NCBI GenBank assembly: GCA_016288815.1
Contig: JAEELF010000050.1
Location: forward strand, 1-44,964
Length of the DNA: 44,964 nucleotides
Reading direction: 5' to 3'
From: Ruminococcus sp.
GTDB taxonomy: Bacteria; Bacillota; Clostridia; Oscillospirales; Ruminococcaceae
Position numbers and translations under genes: made by a program. Shown one piece after another: positions 8,539 through 17,500 of the stretch. Position 1 is the stretch's first letter; every line of letters starts with the position of its first letter. Under the pieces are notes generated by a model. That model was not told the origin of the DNA and did no database searches. It saw only the letters and a program-made list of their open reading frames with translations.

Positions 8539-9786
8539 ATGAGCTACACACAGGACTTAGGCATTAAGGCTAAAGCTGCAGAGCCGGCTGTTTCGGCGGC
8601 TTCCACCGCACTCAAGGACGCTGCCCTCGCGGCGATCGCAAAGGCTCTGAGAGAGAACGCGCAGGAGATAATCGCTGAGAACGCGAAGGACCTTGCTGCG
8701 GCTGACGAGAACGGTGTTTCAAAGGCTATGCAGGACCGTCTGCGACTCGACGAGGGACGTATCGAGGGTATGGCAAAGGGCGTTGATGAGCTCATCGCGC
8801 TGGCTGACCCGGTCGGCTCGGTAGTCGGCGGAGGCTCGCGTCCGAACGGTCTGAGGATAATCAAGACCCGCGTTCCGCTCGGCGTTATCGGTATCATCTA
8901 TGAGTCCCGCCCGAACGTTACGGTCGATGCGGCTGCGCTCTGCCTCAAGGCGGGCAACTGCGTGATACTCAAGGGCGGCAAGGAAGCGATTAATTCCAAC
9001 ATCTACCTCGGCAGGATAATGAGAAAGGCTATCGGGGAGGCGGGTCTGCCGGCTGACGCTGTGCAGGTCGTGGAGAATACCTCCCGCGAGACGACCAATG
9101 AGCTCATGCAGCTCCGCGGGTACCTCGACGTGCTTATCCCGCGCGGCAGTGCGAGACTGATACAGGCTGTGGTAAACACCGCTAAGGTGCCGGTCATCGA
9201 GACAGGCGCGGGCAACTGCCATGTGTACGTTGACGCTTCGGCTGAGCTCGGTATGGCTGTGGAGATAACCGACAATGCAAAGACACAGCGTCCGTCGGTT
9301 TGCAACGCGATAGAGACTCTGCTCGTCCACAAGGACATCGCGGATACCTTCCTCCCGGCTATCGCTGAGAGGTTCAAGGAACATGACGTGAAGATATACG
9401 GCTGCGACCGAACTATCGCTATACTCGGGGACGGCATCGAGAAGGCGACCGAGACCGAGTACGCGACTGAGTTCAATGACTATGTCATCGCTGTGAAGGT
9501 GGTGGACAGCGTCGATGAGGCGATAGAGCACATCAGAAAGTACAGCACGAAGCACTCCGAGTGTATCGTGACCAGCTCCCTCGCGAATGCGGAGAAGTTC
9601 CAGCGCGAGGTGGACGCGGCGGCGGTATACGTCAATGCTTCCACGCGCTTTACGGACGGCGGAGAGTTCGGCTTCGGCGCAGAGATAGGCATATCCACGC
9701 AGAAGCTCCACGCAAGAGGTCCGATGGGTCTCACGGAGCTCACTACTGTAAAGTATCTGGTCAGCGGAAATGGCCAGATAAGATAA
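8539..9786 (+). CDS. proA: Gamma-glutamyl phosphate reductase
   Basis: The 415-residue product has the aldehyde dehydrogenase fold of ProA: GVIGIIYESRPNVT near 113, LKGGKEA near 143, the catalytic Cys in RPSVCNA near 254 and a C-terminal FTDGGEFGFGAEIGIST motif. It reduces glutamyl-5-phosphate with NADPH to glutamate semialdehyde for proline. The length is normal. It follows proB with an AGGTG ribosome-binding site. Confidence 0.97.
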   Translation: MSYTQDLGIKAKAAEPAVSAASTALKDAALAAIAKALRENAQEIIAENAKDLAAADENGVSKAMQDRLRLDEGRIEGMAKGVDELIALADPVGSVVGGGSRPNGLRIIKTRVPLGVIGIIYESRPNVTVDAAALCLKAGNCVILKGGKEAINSNIYLGRIMRKAIGEAGLPADAVQVVENTSRETTNELMQLRGYLDVLIPRGSARLIQAVVNTAKVPVIETGAGNCHVYVDASAELGMAVEITDNAKTQRPSVCNAIETLLVHKDIADTFLPAIAERFKEHDVKIYGCDRTIAILGDGIEKATETEYATEFNDYVIAVKVVDSVDEAIEHIRKYSTKHSECIVTSSLANAEKFQREVDAAAVYVNASTRFTDGGEFGFGAEIGISTQKLHARGPMGLTELTTVKYLVSGNGQIR

Positions 9787-9813
9787 CTGATTTTATTTCA
9801 TCTGGAGGTCGTA

Positions 9814-11805
9814 ATGACTATTAGAAAAGACATCGACGATATGCTCAACAACCTTATGAGCACTCCCGAGCCTGCGAAAAAGGCGGCTCCCGCGCCGAAA
9901 AAGCCCGTAGTAAAGAAAAATAAGTACGACGATATGTCCGTGGACGATCTTCTCAGTGCGCTCACCGGTGAGAAGAAGGCTCCCGCACCTGCTGCTGAGA
10001 GCAAGAGCGCTCCTGTGACCGCTCCTGCGGCAAAGGAAGCTACGGTGTTCGAGGAGGCGCTCGTCGTCAATCAGGCTTCCGCAGAGACGTCAGCTCAGGG
10101 GACGATGTTCGAGGAGGAGATGAACATTATCTCCTCCTCGCTGCCGGAAAAGGCGGAGGATGCTCCCGCCGCAGAGCCGGAGCCGGCTCCTGTGCCGAAA
10201 AAGAAGAAAAAGATCGTAATTTCGGGTGAGCTCCCGGACTACGAGGCGATACGTCAGCGCGAGCTCGAAAAGGACAGGCTTGCCCGCGAGGCGGCTGAAA
10301 AGGCTGCTGCGGAGGCTGCCGAAAGGGAGCGCGCAGAGCGTGAGGCGGCTGAGAGAGCTGCTGCGGAGGCTGCCGAAAGGGAGCGTGCAGAGCGTGAGGC
10401 GGCTGAGAAGGCTGCTGCGGAGGCTGTCGAAAGGGAACGCGCAGAGCGTGAGGCGGCTGAGAAGGCTGCTGCGGAGGCTGCCGAAAGGGAACGCGCAGAG
10501 CGTGAGGCGGCTGAGAGAGCTGCCGCAGAAGCAGCTGCAAGGGAACAGGCTGAACGTGAGGCTGCGGAAGCTGCTGCAAGAGAGCTCGCTGAACTCGAAG
10601 CTGCCCAGCAGGCGTCTGAGGAGCTGCTAAGTGAGGAGGCTCCCGCTGAGGAGAGTATTTCCGGAAGGATACTTTCCGACATCGAGTCCGCTGAGGAATA
10701 CGGCGATGAAGATGACGGTTCGCCGTCCGCCGAGGAGCTCGTTGACGCTGCCATTGCTGCGCTGACGGAGGCTGCCGCTGAAGAGAGCGCTTCCGGCAGG
10801 ATACTTTCCGATATCGAGTCAGATGAGGAGTTCGGCGATGAGCCCGCGGAGGAGTCCGACACGGTAAGCGAAATGATCGAGAATATGCGCGAGGAGGCTG
10901 AGTCCGCGATCGCTGAGATGGAAGCTCCCGCGGCAGAGCCTGAGCCCGTTCCGGATCCCGAGCCGGTTCCTGCGCCCGTCCGGGAGGAGGCTCCCGCTGG
11001 ACAGGCTGACGGTATCGACGTCAGCGTGGGTCAGGAAAAGCCCAAGGGCAAGCTCACGTCCGCGCTCGAGAGAGTGCTCGGCGAGGATCCCGACGAGCTC
11101 GTTGCGGAGCGCAGCGAAAAGGTCGAGGAGGACGATATCGACGTTGAGGTCAAGCCCGGCAGGGGCAAGTTCAGGAAGCGCCTGTTCGCGGTGCTCGGAG
11201 TGGTGTTCTCCGTGTTCGCGGTCATCGGTATGATAGCCGTTATCAGCAAGGGGGCGGCGTTCTTCAACAGGTTCACCTCCGGTGACGACAAGAAGGACGG
11301 CTTCACTGAGGCTGTCTATCCTGCTGTCATCATGGACATCGAAGCCTTCAATTCGCCGTCTGAGCTCAGCTCCGACAGGATACTCACCGCAGCGATATGG
11401 TCCGTCATCATGGACGACGAGAAGCTGGCGAAGTACGAGAAGACCTTCGACGTCGTGGCTATCCCTGAGGTCGAGGTCGAGAAATACGCTGTCGAGCTCT
11501 TCGGAAGCGATATCCCGCAGCTCGAGCACTGCACGGTGGGTCCGCCCTCATCGCCGTTCTACTACGACAGCAGCAAGAAGGTCTATAATGTGCCCGTCCG
11601 CCCGATGTTCTACTCCTATTCGCCGGATATCAAGTCCGTGTCGAAGAGCGGCAGCGAGTACACCGTGACCGTTGACTACAGGGAGGAGCGTCCGTCGTGG
11701 ATGGAGAGCAGTACCTCCAAGACCGTGGAGTTCAGGCTCACCGAGAATTCGGACGGCTCGTACCGTATCAATTCCATGAAGATACTCTCCGCAAATACTC
11801 TCTGA
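9814..11805 (+). CDS. Single-pass membrane protein with Ala/Glu coiled-coil repeats
   Basis: The 663-residue product was not recognised. The N-terminal half is rich in Ala, Pro, Glu and Lys. Residues about 158-260 form five and a half 18-residue repeats of REAAE(R/K)AAAEAAERERAE type, strongly predicted as a long coiled coil. Two copies of an SGRILSDIES...EE.GDE motif follow (near 283 and 327). A basic stop-transfer stretch and one hydrophobic segment (about 455-478) precede an approximately 170-residue C-terminal domain that would lie outside the cell. The protein is thus probably N-in/C-out. It follows proA by 27 bp and ends the cluster at a strong terminator. Any scaffold or envelope role is inference. 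Confidence 0.75.
   Translation: MTIRKDIDDMLNNLMSTPEPAKKAAPAPKKPVVKKNKYDDMSVDDLLSALTGEKKAPAPAAESKSAPVTAPAAKEATVFEEALVVNQASAETSAQGTMFEEEMNIISSSLPEKAEDAPAAEPEPAPVPKKKKKIVISGELPDYEAIRQRELEKDRLAREAAEKAAAEAAERERAEREAAERAAAEAAERERAEREAAEKAAAEAVERERAEREAAEKAAAEAAERERAEREAAERAAAEAAAREQAEREAAEAAARELAELEAAQQASEELLSEEAPAEESISGRILSDIESAEEYGDEDDGSPSAEELVDAAIAALTEAAAEESASGRILSDIESDEEFGDEPAEESDTVSEMIENMREEAESAIAEMEAPAAEPEPVPDPEPVPAPVREEAPAGQADGIDVSVGQEKPKGKLTSALERVLGEDPDELVAERSEKVEEDDIDVEVKPGRGKFRKRLFAVLGVVFSVFAVIGMIAVISKGAAFFNRFTSGDDKKDGFTEAVYPAVIMDIEAFNSPSELSSDRILTAAIWSVIMDDEKLAKYEKTFDVVAIPEVEVEKYAVELFGSDIPQLEHCTVGPPSSPFYYDSSKKVYNVPVRPMFYSYSPDIKSVSKSGSEYTVTVDYREERPSWMESSTSKTVEFRLTENSDGSYRINSMKILSANTL
10285..10593 (+). 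repeat. 54-bp tandem repeat inside the coiled-coil gene
   Basis: Five consecutive 54-bp units starting at 10285, 10339, 10393, 10447 and 10501 are followed by a partial sixth. The middle units are nearly identical in DNA, down to synonymous positions. Each unit encodes 18 residues. The first and last are more diverged, as expected from recent internal duplication. Confidence 0.9.
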
Positions 11806-11819
11806 TATATACATATCCG

Positions 11820-11856
11820 CTCCGGGGAAGCCGTTCATCGCTCCCCGGAGTTTTTT
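11820..11856 (+). terminator. Terminator of the proBA / coiled-coil cluster
   Basis: CTCCGGGGA (11820-11828) pairs with TCCCCGGAG (11842-11850), followed by six T. It lies directly before the large palindrome. Confidence 0.9.
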
Positions 11857-11860
11857 GCGC

Positions 11861-12180
11861 AAAAAAGCTCCCGGTACTAAGTGTGATGCTTATATAGCAG
11901 TATTAAGTGAACTTGCTGGGTGAAAACCTTTCTGAGGAAAGGTTCTTCCCCCAGACCCCCTTTCCAAAGACTTTCAATATTAAATTTCCCCTAAGAGGTA
12001 TGCCACATTAAGAAATAACAGTTTTTTAACTCTTTCTTGTGGCATACCCCTTAGGGGAAATTTGGTACCGAAAGTTTTAGGGAGGGAGTTTGAGGGAGGG
12101 CCCTTTTTCAAAAGGGTCTCCCTCAATAAGTCCACGCAATACTCTTATATGGGTATCGCACTTGGTGCCGGGAGCTTTTT
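11861..12180. repeat. 320-bp imperfect palindrome (MITE-like or giant hairpin)
   Basis: The two ends are inverted copies: AAAAAGCTCCCGG at the left and CCGGGAGCTTTTT at the right, continuing with few differences as CTAAGTGTGATGC / GTATCGCACTTGG. A second well-matched block lies near the centre (11982-12007 against 12039-12064, 25 of 26 positions paired). At roughly mirrored positions each arm carries its own perfect mini-hairpin: AACCTTTC-TGAG-GAAAGGTT at 11925-11944 and CCCTTTT-TC-AAAAGGG at 12101-12116. No open reading frame of note lies inside. It fills the gap between two convergent genes and could act as a bidirectional terminator; the long inverted arms are also typical of non-autonomous miniature transposons. 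Confidence 0.85.
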
Positions 12181-12183
12181 GTC

Positions 12184-13560
12184 TCAGCTGAGACCTGTTA
12201 TGAAGGTCTGGTAGAAGGAGCTCAGGGAGTTCTTTCCGCTGAGCATTGTGCCGTCAACGAGTCCGCCGGTGTACTCGCCGTCGATGAAGACGTAGCACTT
12301 GCCCATTCCGGCGTCGGTGAGGTCAATCTGGAGGTCGGTGCCCTCGGTGGTGTGGTAAACGACCGTGAGGAGCGGGAGAACAAGCTCGGGCTCTGCTTCG
12401 ATGTCTATCTTGGTATAGGTGAGTATCGACATAGCGTCGAAGTAGTTCTTGAAGTCAGCGGCGGTGCTGGTGTTGCTGAGGTCTATGGGAGTGCCGCTGC
12501 GCTCCGCGGTGTTCGCTGAGTAATCGAGGGTGATGTTCTCGGTGTACTCGCCGAAATGCATATCGAAGCCGGTGATGTTCGCCATTGATATCACCGGAGC
12601 GGACGCAACGATAAAATCGAGCGGGGTGTAGTTGATGAAGTCGAGGTCGGAGCGGTAGTACTTCTCTACCTGGTTGTCGTCGCACATCAGGACGTACATA
12701 AACTCGTTGGAGTTGCCAGCAAGGAGGCTGCTGAACAGCATTGTGTGCTGGGTGCCGTCCTGACCGTAAATGGTCATCTTCGCTGCGGGTTCGTCGAAGC
12801 CGTAGCGGGAGAGGTCGTCGAGATTTTCGTCGAGCATTTCCTCGGCGGTGAGACTCATCATCAGGGATGTCATCGAGGACACTGCTGTGGTGTCGAAAAC
12901 GAGACCGGAGTAGCCCTCGGGGAGCGACCAGCGTGCGGCGTCGGTGTCGTAGGTGAGGTCGTAGACTGTCTCGCCGTCCCTTTCGAGGACGATACGCTGC
13001 ATGGAGTACGAATCATAGGGGATAAGGTCCTTGTTCTTCAGCAGGAGACGGTTCGGGCGGAGAATGCTCCCGTAGAGGCTGTTTATGGCGTAGATCGTGT
13101 CTCTGCTGTCTACCATGATGTAGTAGTAGTCTCCCGTGGGACTTATATTCCCGACGCTTATCCGGTGCTCTTCCGTGCCGGTGCTGACCGTAACGGTAGC
13201 GGGGTCCGTGAGTCCGTACATTTCCTTTTTCTCATCGTCAGCAGCGCCGTAGTCGGTCATCGCCTCGAGCGATGAGGCGTAGGTCGCGACGCTCTGTATG
13301 TAGGACTGGTCGAGCTTGAACTCGCCGCTCTTCAGTACCCACTCGCTGCCGTCGTTGTAGACCTCGTACAGACCGTCCTCGCAGTCGAAGGTGATCTGCG
13401 ACAGTGACTGGGAGTCGTAGCTGAACAGGACGTACTCCGCGGACTTCTCCGCAGCCTGCTGCTGGTCCTTCTTCTGCCTGCCCTTTACGGCTATGAGTGC
13501 GCCGACCGAGCCTGCTGCGACGAGCAGCAGGACGATCAGTGCTATGATCGGTTTTTTCAT
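12184..13560 (-). CDS. DUF4340-type protein of a Gld-like ABC cluster
   Basis: The 458-residue product has an N-terminal signal anchor (MKKPIIALIVLLLVAAGSVGALIAV) and a long extracytoplasmic part with repeated beta-rich segments, matching DUF4340 proteins that accompany GldG-like proteins. It directly abuts the GldG-like gene: its start codon ends at 13560 and the upstream stop begins at 13561. The exact function is unknown. It is probably an accessory surface subunit of the ABC exporter encoded upstream. Confidence 0.8.
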   Translation of the reverse strand: MKKPIIALIVLLLVAAGSVGALIAVKGRQKKDQQQAAEKSAEYVLFSYDSQSLSQITFDCEDGLYEVYNDGSEWVLKSGEFKLDQSYIQSVATYASSLEAMTDYGAADDEKKEMYGLTDPATVTVSTGTEEHRISVGNISPTGDYYYIMVDSRDTIYAINSLYGSILRPNRLLLKNKDLIPYDSYSMQRIVLERDGETVYDLTYDTDAARWSLPEGYSGLVFDTTAVSSMTSLMMSLTAEEMLDENLDDLSRYGFDEPAAKMTIYGQDGTQHTMLFSSLLAGNSNEFMYVLMCDDNQVEKYYRSDLDFINYTPLDFIVASAPVISMANITGFDMHFGEYTENITLDYSANTAERSGTPIDLSNTSTAADFKNYFDAMSILTYTKIDIEAEPELVLPLLTVVYHTTEGTDLQIDLTDAGMGKCYVFIDGEYTGGLVDGTMLSGKNSLSSFYQTFITGLS

Positions 13561-15060
13561 TTATGCATATCTCCTCTTGAGCCATACCGCTACGCCGATG
13601 AGTGCAACGGCAACAGGTACGATTATTATGATCGCGAGCACGGACTCTGCGTCCTTGGCGTTAGCGAAATCCATGTGGTCGTAGGAGGTGGCCTTGTTGC
13701 CGATACCCATTTCGACGTCGCCGTCGTAGAGCCATGTGTTCGAGAATATCGTGAGGTACTGCGAGCCCGATACATAGACGGAAACTCTGTTTTCGTCCTC
13801 GAGGTCGGAATTGATGATGTCAGCCGAACCGATAGCGATGAGCTTCGCGCCTGTTATCTTGTTGTAGGAGTAGTAGCCGAAGTCGAGGTTGATACCGCTG
13901 AGCTCGCTGTTCGCAGCGACAGTCTCGGCGTCTCCGCCCATTGCGGTGCTGACTGTGGTGTACTCGCCGGTGAGGGAGTTCTGGACGTTCTCGATTATCT
14001 CGGACTTCTCGATCGCCTCGGTGTCGGTGGAGAGCCTGTAGAGGCTCCTTGTGTTGCTGATACCGGGGATATAGGCTCCCTTGTCGATCATGTAGTTGAT
14101 GTCGGTGGTGAGATCCTGCGTGAATTCGGAGTTGAACGGGGTGAACTCGACGCGGAAGAAGTTGGGGACTTGATTGCCAGTAGAATCGTCGAATTGGTTA
14201 TTGGCGTTGGACTCGGTGACGATGTTGTAGTCCATGCCGAGCTCGAACTTGGCGAGGAGGTACTCGATGTTATTGAAGCGTCCCTCGGTCTCGCACGGGG
14301 CGAGCAGCATTGCCATTGCGCCGCCGTTGTCGATGTAGTCGGAGAGCTTGGCTCTCTCGGCGTCGGAGATATCCTGCGTAGGACCGGCAAGATAGAGAAT
14401 GCAGGCGTTGTCGGGGACTCTGTCGGTGGTGCTGAGGTCGAGCTCCTGAACGTCGTAGTTGTTTGCCTTGAGGGTCTGCGCATAGACGGAGTAGGCGTCG
14501 TTTATGGACTTCTCTCCGTGACCGGTGAGGAAGTAGATGGTGGGGAGGGTGCCGCTGGTGCATATCTGGATAGCGCCAGCGATCATCTCCTCGCCCGCGT
14601 ATTCTGCGAGTCCCTCGGAGTTGGTCTGGAAGAGCTTGTCGTGGTTGATGTACTTGATGACGTCGCCGCACCTGACGAAGACGTCGGCTGTGCTGATATT
14701 GAAGACACCCGTGGGGTTGAGCTCGTTGGCGAGGTTGGTGTCCTTGTTGGGGTCGAAGCAGGTGAGCGTGATGTTGTCGCGTGCGTCGAGCTCTGTGAGC
14801 GTATGGTACAGCGGCAGGAACTCAGGGGCGTCCTGGAGGTAGCGCAGCTCGGAGAGGTAGTAGATGTCGATGTGCTTGTCCGCGGTGGAATCGAGCAGCT
14901 GGACGGTCTTGGAGTTGAGCGTGTACTTGCCCGAGGGCGTGAGGTCGTAGACCTTGTCGTAGTAGCTCACGATGAGGTTTATCGGAATGAATATCACGAG
15001 CACGAGCAGCGCGATAGCGAATGCGAGCGTGCCGGAAAAATTGTGCTTTTTCTTCTGCAT
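13561..15060 (-). CDS. GldG-like ABC-associated membrane protein
   Basis: The approximately 499-residue product has a transmembrane helix near residues 13-33, a long extracellular domain of the GldG / ABC-type uncharacterised transport family (YDLTPSGKYTLNSKT near 38, FLTGHGEKSI near 170) and a C-terminal transmembrane helix ending in basic residues. The start at 15060 (MQKKKHNF) is preferred over an upstream ATG because GAGAGG lies about ten bases before it and it follows the permease stop by five bases. In this four-gene cluster it would be an extracytoplasmic partner of the permease. Confidence 0.85.
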   Translation of the reverse strand: MQKKKHNFSGTLAFAIALLVLVIFIPINLIVSYYDKVYDLTPSGKYTLNSKTVQLLDSTADKHIDIYYLSELRYLQDAPEFLPLYHTLTELDARDNITLTCFDPNKDTNLANELNPTGVFNISTADVFVRCGDVIKYINHDKLFQTNSEGLAEYAGEEMIAGAIQICTSGTLPTIYFLTGHGEKSINDAYSVYAQTLKANNYDVQELDLSTTDRVPDNACILYLAGPTQDISDAERAKLSDYIDNGGAMAMLLAPCETEGRFNNIEYLLAKFELGMDYNIVTESNANNQFDDSTGNQVPNFFRVEFTPFNSEFTQDLTTDINYMIDKGAYIPGISNTRSLYRLSTDTEAIEKSEIIENVQNSLTGEYTTVSTAMGGDAETVAANSELSGINLDFGYYSYNKITGAKLIAIGSADIINSDLEDENRVSVYVSGSQYLTIFSNTWLYDGDVEMGIGNKATSYDHMDFANAKDAESVLAIIIIVPVAVALIGVAVWLKRRYA

Positions 15061-15065
15061 TTCGG

Positions 15066-15797
15066 TCAACCTCTCTTCCAGCGGCGCTTCTCGATGGAAA
15101 TGTAGGTCCATGAGAGCAGCACGATTATCGCGGATACAAAGAATACGATGTCGGAGAGCCTGATGAAGCCCTGCGAGAAATAGCCGAATCTCGGCTGTGC
15201 TGCGAAGGAGTAGAGCACAGACTGGAGCTTCGGGTACTGGCTGAAGAATGCGATGCCTGAGAAGTTGTCGATGAACAGGAACAGGAACATCGCGAGCTCA
15301 CCGAGTATCGCGGCAATTATCGCGTTCTCGGTGAAGGAGGAGATGAACATACCAAGGGTTATGTACATGAGTCCCCAGAGGAAGAAGCCGAGATACGCGC
15401 AGAGGAGCTGGCTGATAACGACCTCGCCCTTGAAGGCTGTGATTATCGGGAATATCGCTGAGCCCGCGAGCATACAGAGGAAAACGGTCGCATTCGCGAG
15501 GAACTTCGCGATGACTATTTTCAGTACGCTGACGGGGGATGTCATGAGCAGTACCTCCGTGCCAAACTTGCGCTCGTCGGGGAAGGTGCGCATGGTGAGG
15601 ATAGGTATGAGGAAGATGAAGTAGAGTATCGCGTTGTAGAATACCTCGGCGTAGGAGAACGTGAGGCGGCTGCTGTCCATATCGCCGATGAGGGCGCCTA
15701 TGGTGTAGGTGAAGAGCAGCATGAACAGCGCGATCAGTGCATACGCGAACGGAGTGAAGAAGAACGACTGGAGCTCCTTCTTATATATAGAGAACAT
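15066..15797 (-). CDS. ABC-2 type permease (GldF-like)
   Basis: The 243-residue product has about six transmembrane helices with the N-terminal MFSIYKKELQSFFFTPFAY signature of ABC-2/GldF permeases. It forms the membrane channel for the ATPase encoded just upstream, whose stop codon is one base before this start. The transported substrate is unknown. Gld names come from Bacteroidetes gliding loci; nothing here suggests gliding motility. Confidence 0.9.
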   Translation of the reverse strand: MFSIYKKELQSFFFTPFAYALIALFMLLFTYTIGALIGDMDSSRLTFSYAEVFYNAILYFIFLIPILTMRTFPDERKFGTEVLLMTSPVSVLKIVIAKFLANATVFLCMLAGSAIFPIITAFKGEVVISQLLCAYLGFFLWGLMYITLGMFISSFTENAIIAAILGELAMFLFLFIDNFSGIAFFSQYPKLQSVLYSFAAQPRFGYFSQGFIRLSDIVFFVSAIIVLLSWTYISIEKRRWKRG

Positions 15798-15798
15798 T

Positions 15799-16860
15799 TC
15801 AGTTTTCCTCCTTTTCTTCTTCAGCTTCAGCTGCGGGTTCGTCCGCGGCGGGCTCTTCTGCCGGAGCCTTCTCGCTGTCGGGGACTATCTCGTCGATGAG
15901 GTCGCTGAGCGAGGTCTTCTTTGCAGGGCGGTTGATGAGCTCGATGAAGACGTTCTCGAGGTTGGGCTTTTCGGTGTAAATCTCGAGTATCTTCACGTTG
16001 TTCTTGAGCAGCTCTGACATGAGCTCGGCCTGGACTGTCTCTGCGTCGCCCTCGAGCTGGACAGCAAATGCGAATATCTCGCTGCCCTCGTCGTCGATGG
16101 AGATGATTTCCTTGACGCCCTCGGTCATCTCGATGATCGAAGATGCCTTCGCGCGGGCGCCCTTTATCTTCAGGCGCAGCACGAGCGACGAGCTGTAGGA
16201 CTTCTCGAGGTTCTCGATAGTGTCTATCGCGCGGATATCGCCCTTGTTGATTATGATGACCCTGTCACAGACTGCGCTCACCTCGCTGAGGATATGTGAG
16301 CTGAATATGACTGAGTGGTCTTTCTTCAGGTCCTTGATTATGCTGCGGACCTCCATGACCTGATTCGGGTCGAGTCCGACCGTGGGCTCGTCGAGTATCA
16401 GGAACTTGGGGTCGCCGAGGAGAGCCTGCGCGAAGCCGACGCGCTGCTTGTAGCCCTTGGAGAGGTTCTTTATCAGCTTGCTGCTGACGTCGGTTATCTT
16501 CAGGAGCTTGGATACGCGCTCGATCTCGTCCGAACGCTTGGTGAAGGGGATACCCTTGAGACCCGCGCAGAACGCGAGGTACTCGCGCACCCTCATGTCG
16601 GGGTACACGGGGGGGATCTCGGGGAGATAGCCGAGGTTCTGCTTCGCCTTTACGGGCTCCTTGGTGATATCTGCGCCGCAGATAGTGACCTTGCCGTCCG
16701 ACATGGGAAGAAAGCCGGCTATCATGTTCATCGTGGTGGATTTGCCCGCACCGTTGGGTCCGAGAAATCCAAGAATCTCATTATCTTTTATTGTAAAGCT
16801 GATATTGTTCACGGCTTTGTTGGTGCCGTAATATTTCGTGAGGTTTTCAATAGTGATCAT
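15799..16860 (-). CDS. ABC transporter ATP-binding protein (GldA-like)
   Basis: The 353-residue product carries Walker A GPNGAGKST at 34-42, the ABC signature LSKGYKQRVG near 134, and Walker B with LILDEPTVGLD near 155. The C-terminal third is a regulatory extension found in ABC-2 exporters and ends with a very acidic Ala/Glu tail. It powers the GldF-like permease encoded downstream with one-base spacing. The AAGGAGAAG ribosome-binding site is good. It is the first gene of the four-gene cluster. Confidence 0.93.
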   Translation of the reverse strand: MITIENLTKYYGTNKAVNNISFTIKDNEILGFLGPNGAGKSTTMNMIAGFLPMSDGKVTICGADITKEPVKAKQNLGYLPEIPPVYPDMRVREYLAFCAGLKGIPFTKRSDEIERVSKLLKITDVSSKLIKNLSKGYKQRVGFAQALLGDPKFLILDEPTVGLDPNQVMEVRSIIKDLKKDHSVIFSSHILSEVSAVCDRVIIINKGDIRAIDTIENLEKSYSSSLVLRLKIKGARAKASSIIEMTEGVKEIISIDDEGSEIFAFAVQLEGDAETVQAELMSELLKNNVKILEIYTEKPNLENVFIELINRPAKKTSLSDLIDEIVPDSEKAPAEEPAADEPAAEAEEEKEEN

Positions 16861-17012
16861 GAGCTTCTCCTTTCTGCAAAATAATGCTCGGAATCTGCAC
16901 AGGGGACTGTGCGGAAGTGTCCGCTCTGGGACACACTCATACTATTTTATTATCTCAAAAAAATATGAATGGGAGATGAATAAAATGTGAACTAAATGTT
17001 AATTTGAGAGAC

Positions 17013-17100
17013 GTCTGGCGGTCGGATGACACATTAAGAGGGGGCGCAGGGAGACCTCTGAGGGGGAGGCGGGTGCGCTGCGGTTTTGTGTCCGACAGAC
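17013..17100. repeat. 88-bp inverted-repeat region upstream of GH48
   Basis: GTCTG...GTCGGA..ACAC (17013-17032) is the inverse of GTGTCCGACAGAC (17088-17100), with a GCGCA/TGCGC inner pairing. The interior is unusually G-rich on the plus strand in an otherwise AT-rich gap. It lies between the divergent ABC cluster and the GH48 gene. The rest of the 640-bp gap 16861-17500 holds a small GTGTCC/GGACAC hairpin at about 16917-16934, the GH48 promoter and its leader. Confidence 0.5.
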
Positions 17101-17328
17101 AAATTACCAGTAAATTATATATCCCATGTGTGTGAATTTTGTGAAAAATAATTGCAAAGCCGGTGAATATTGAAAATGACGTGTAAAAATTACGGGTAAT
17201 TCATAAACAGTTCATAAACGCGATTCGAGCGGTTTTTTTGTTGTGGACAAAATACACAAAAAGGATATTGTTTATGTGTGCATTGCACCAAAAATTTAGT
17301 TTTGGTTTTGCGAAAATCTCCCCAGATG

Positions 17329-17357
17329 TTGACATGGATTGAAATGTAGAATATAAT
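17329..17357 (+). promoter_or_regulatory. Promoter of the GH48 cellulase gene
   Basis: TTGACA (17329-17334), 17-bp spacer, TATAAT (17352-17357): a perfect consensus. It predicts an untranslated leader of about 135 nt before the GH48 start, longer than usual. Confidence 0.85.
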
Positions 17358-17500
17358 TGAGTATGAAAATAATCTGAGAATTGTGTGTCCGGTCTGTGAA
17401 GCCGCACACAGTGTACGATGTATTTTCGTATGCATTTCCGCCCCGAGGAGGGACGGGGATAAACTTCCACCACATTATATTATGAGAGGGGTAAAAACTA

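Noticed and set aside
10285..10593. Regular repeats that might be a CRISPR array
   Set aside because: Units are head-to-tail without unique spacers and stay in frame within a coiled-coil gene.
13675..15105. A 476-residue plus-strand frame opposite the GldG-like gene
   Set aside because: Shadow frame; no ribosome-binding site, no recognisable domain.
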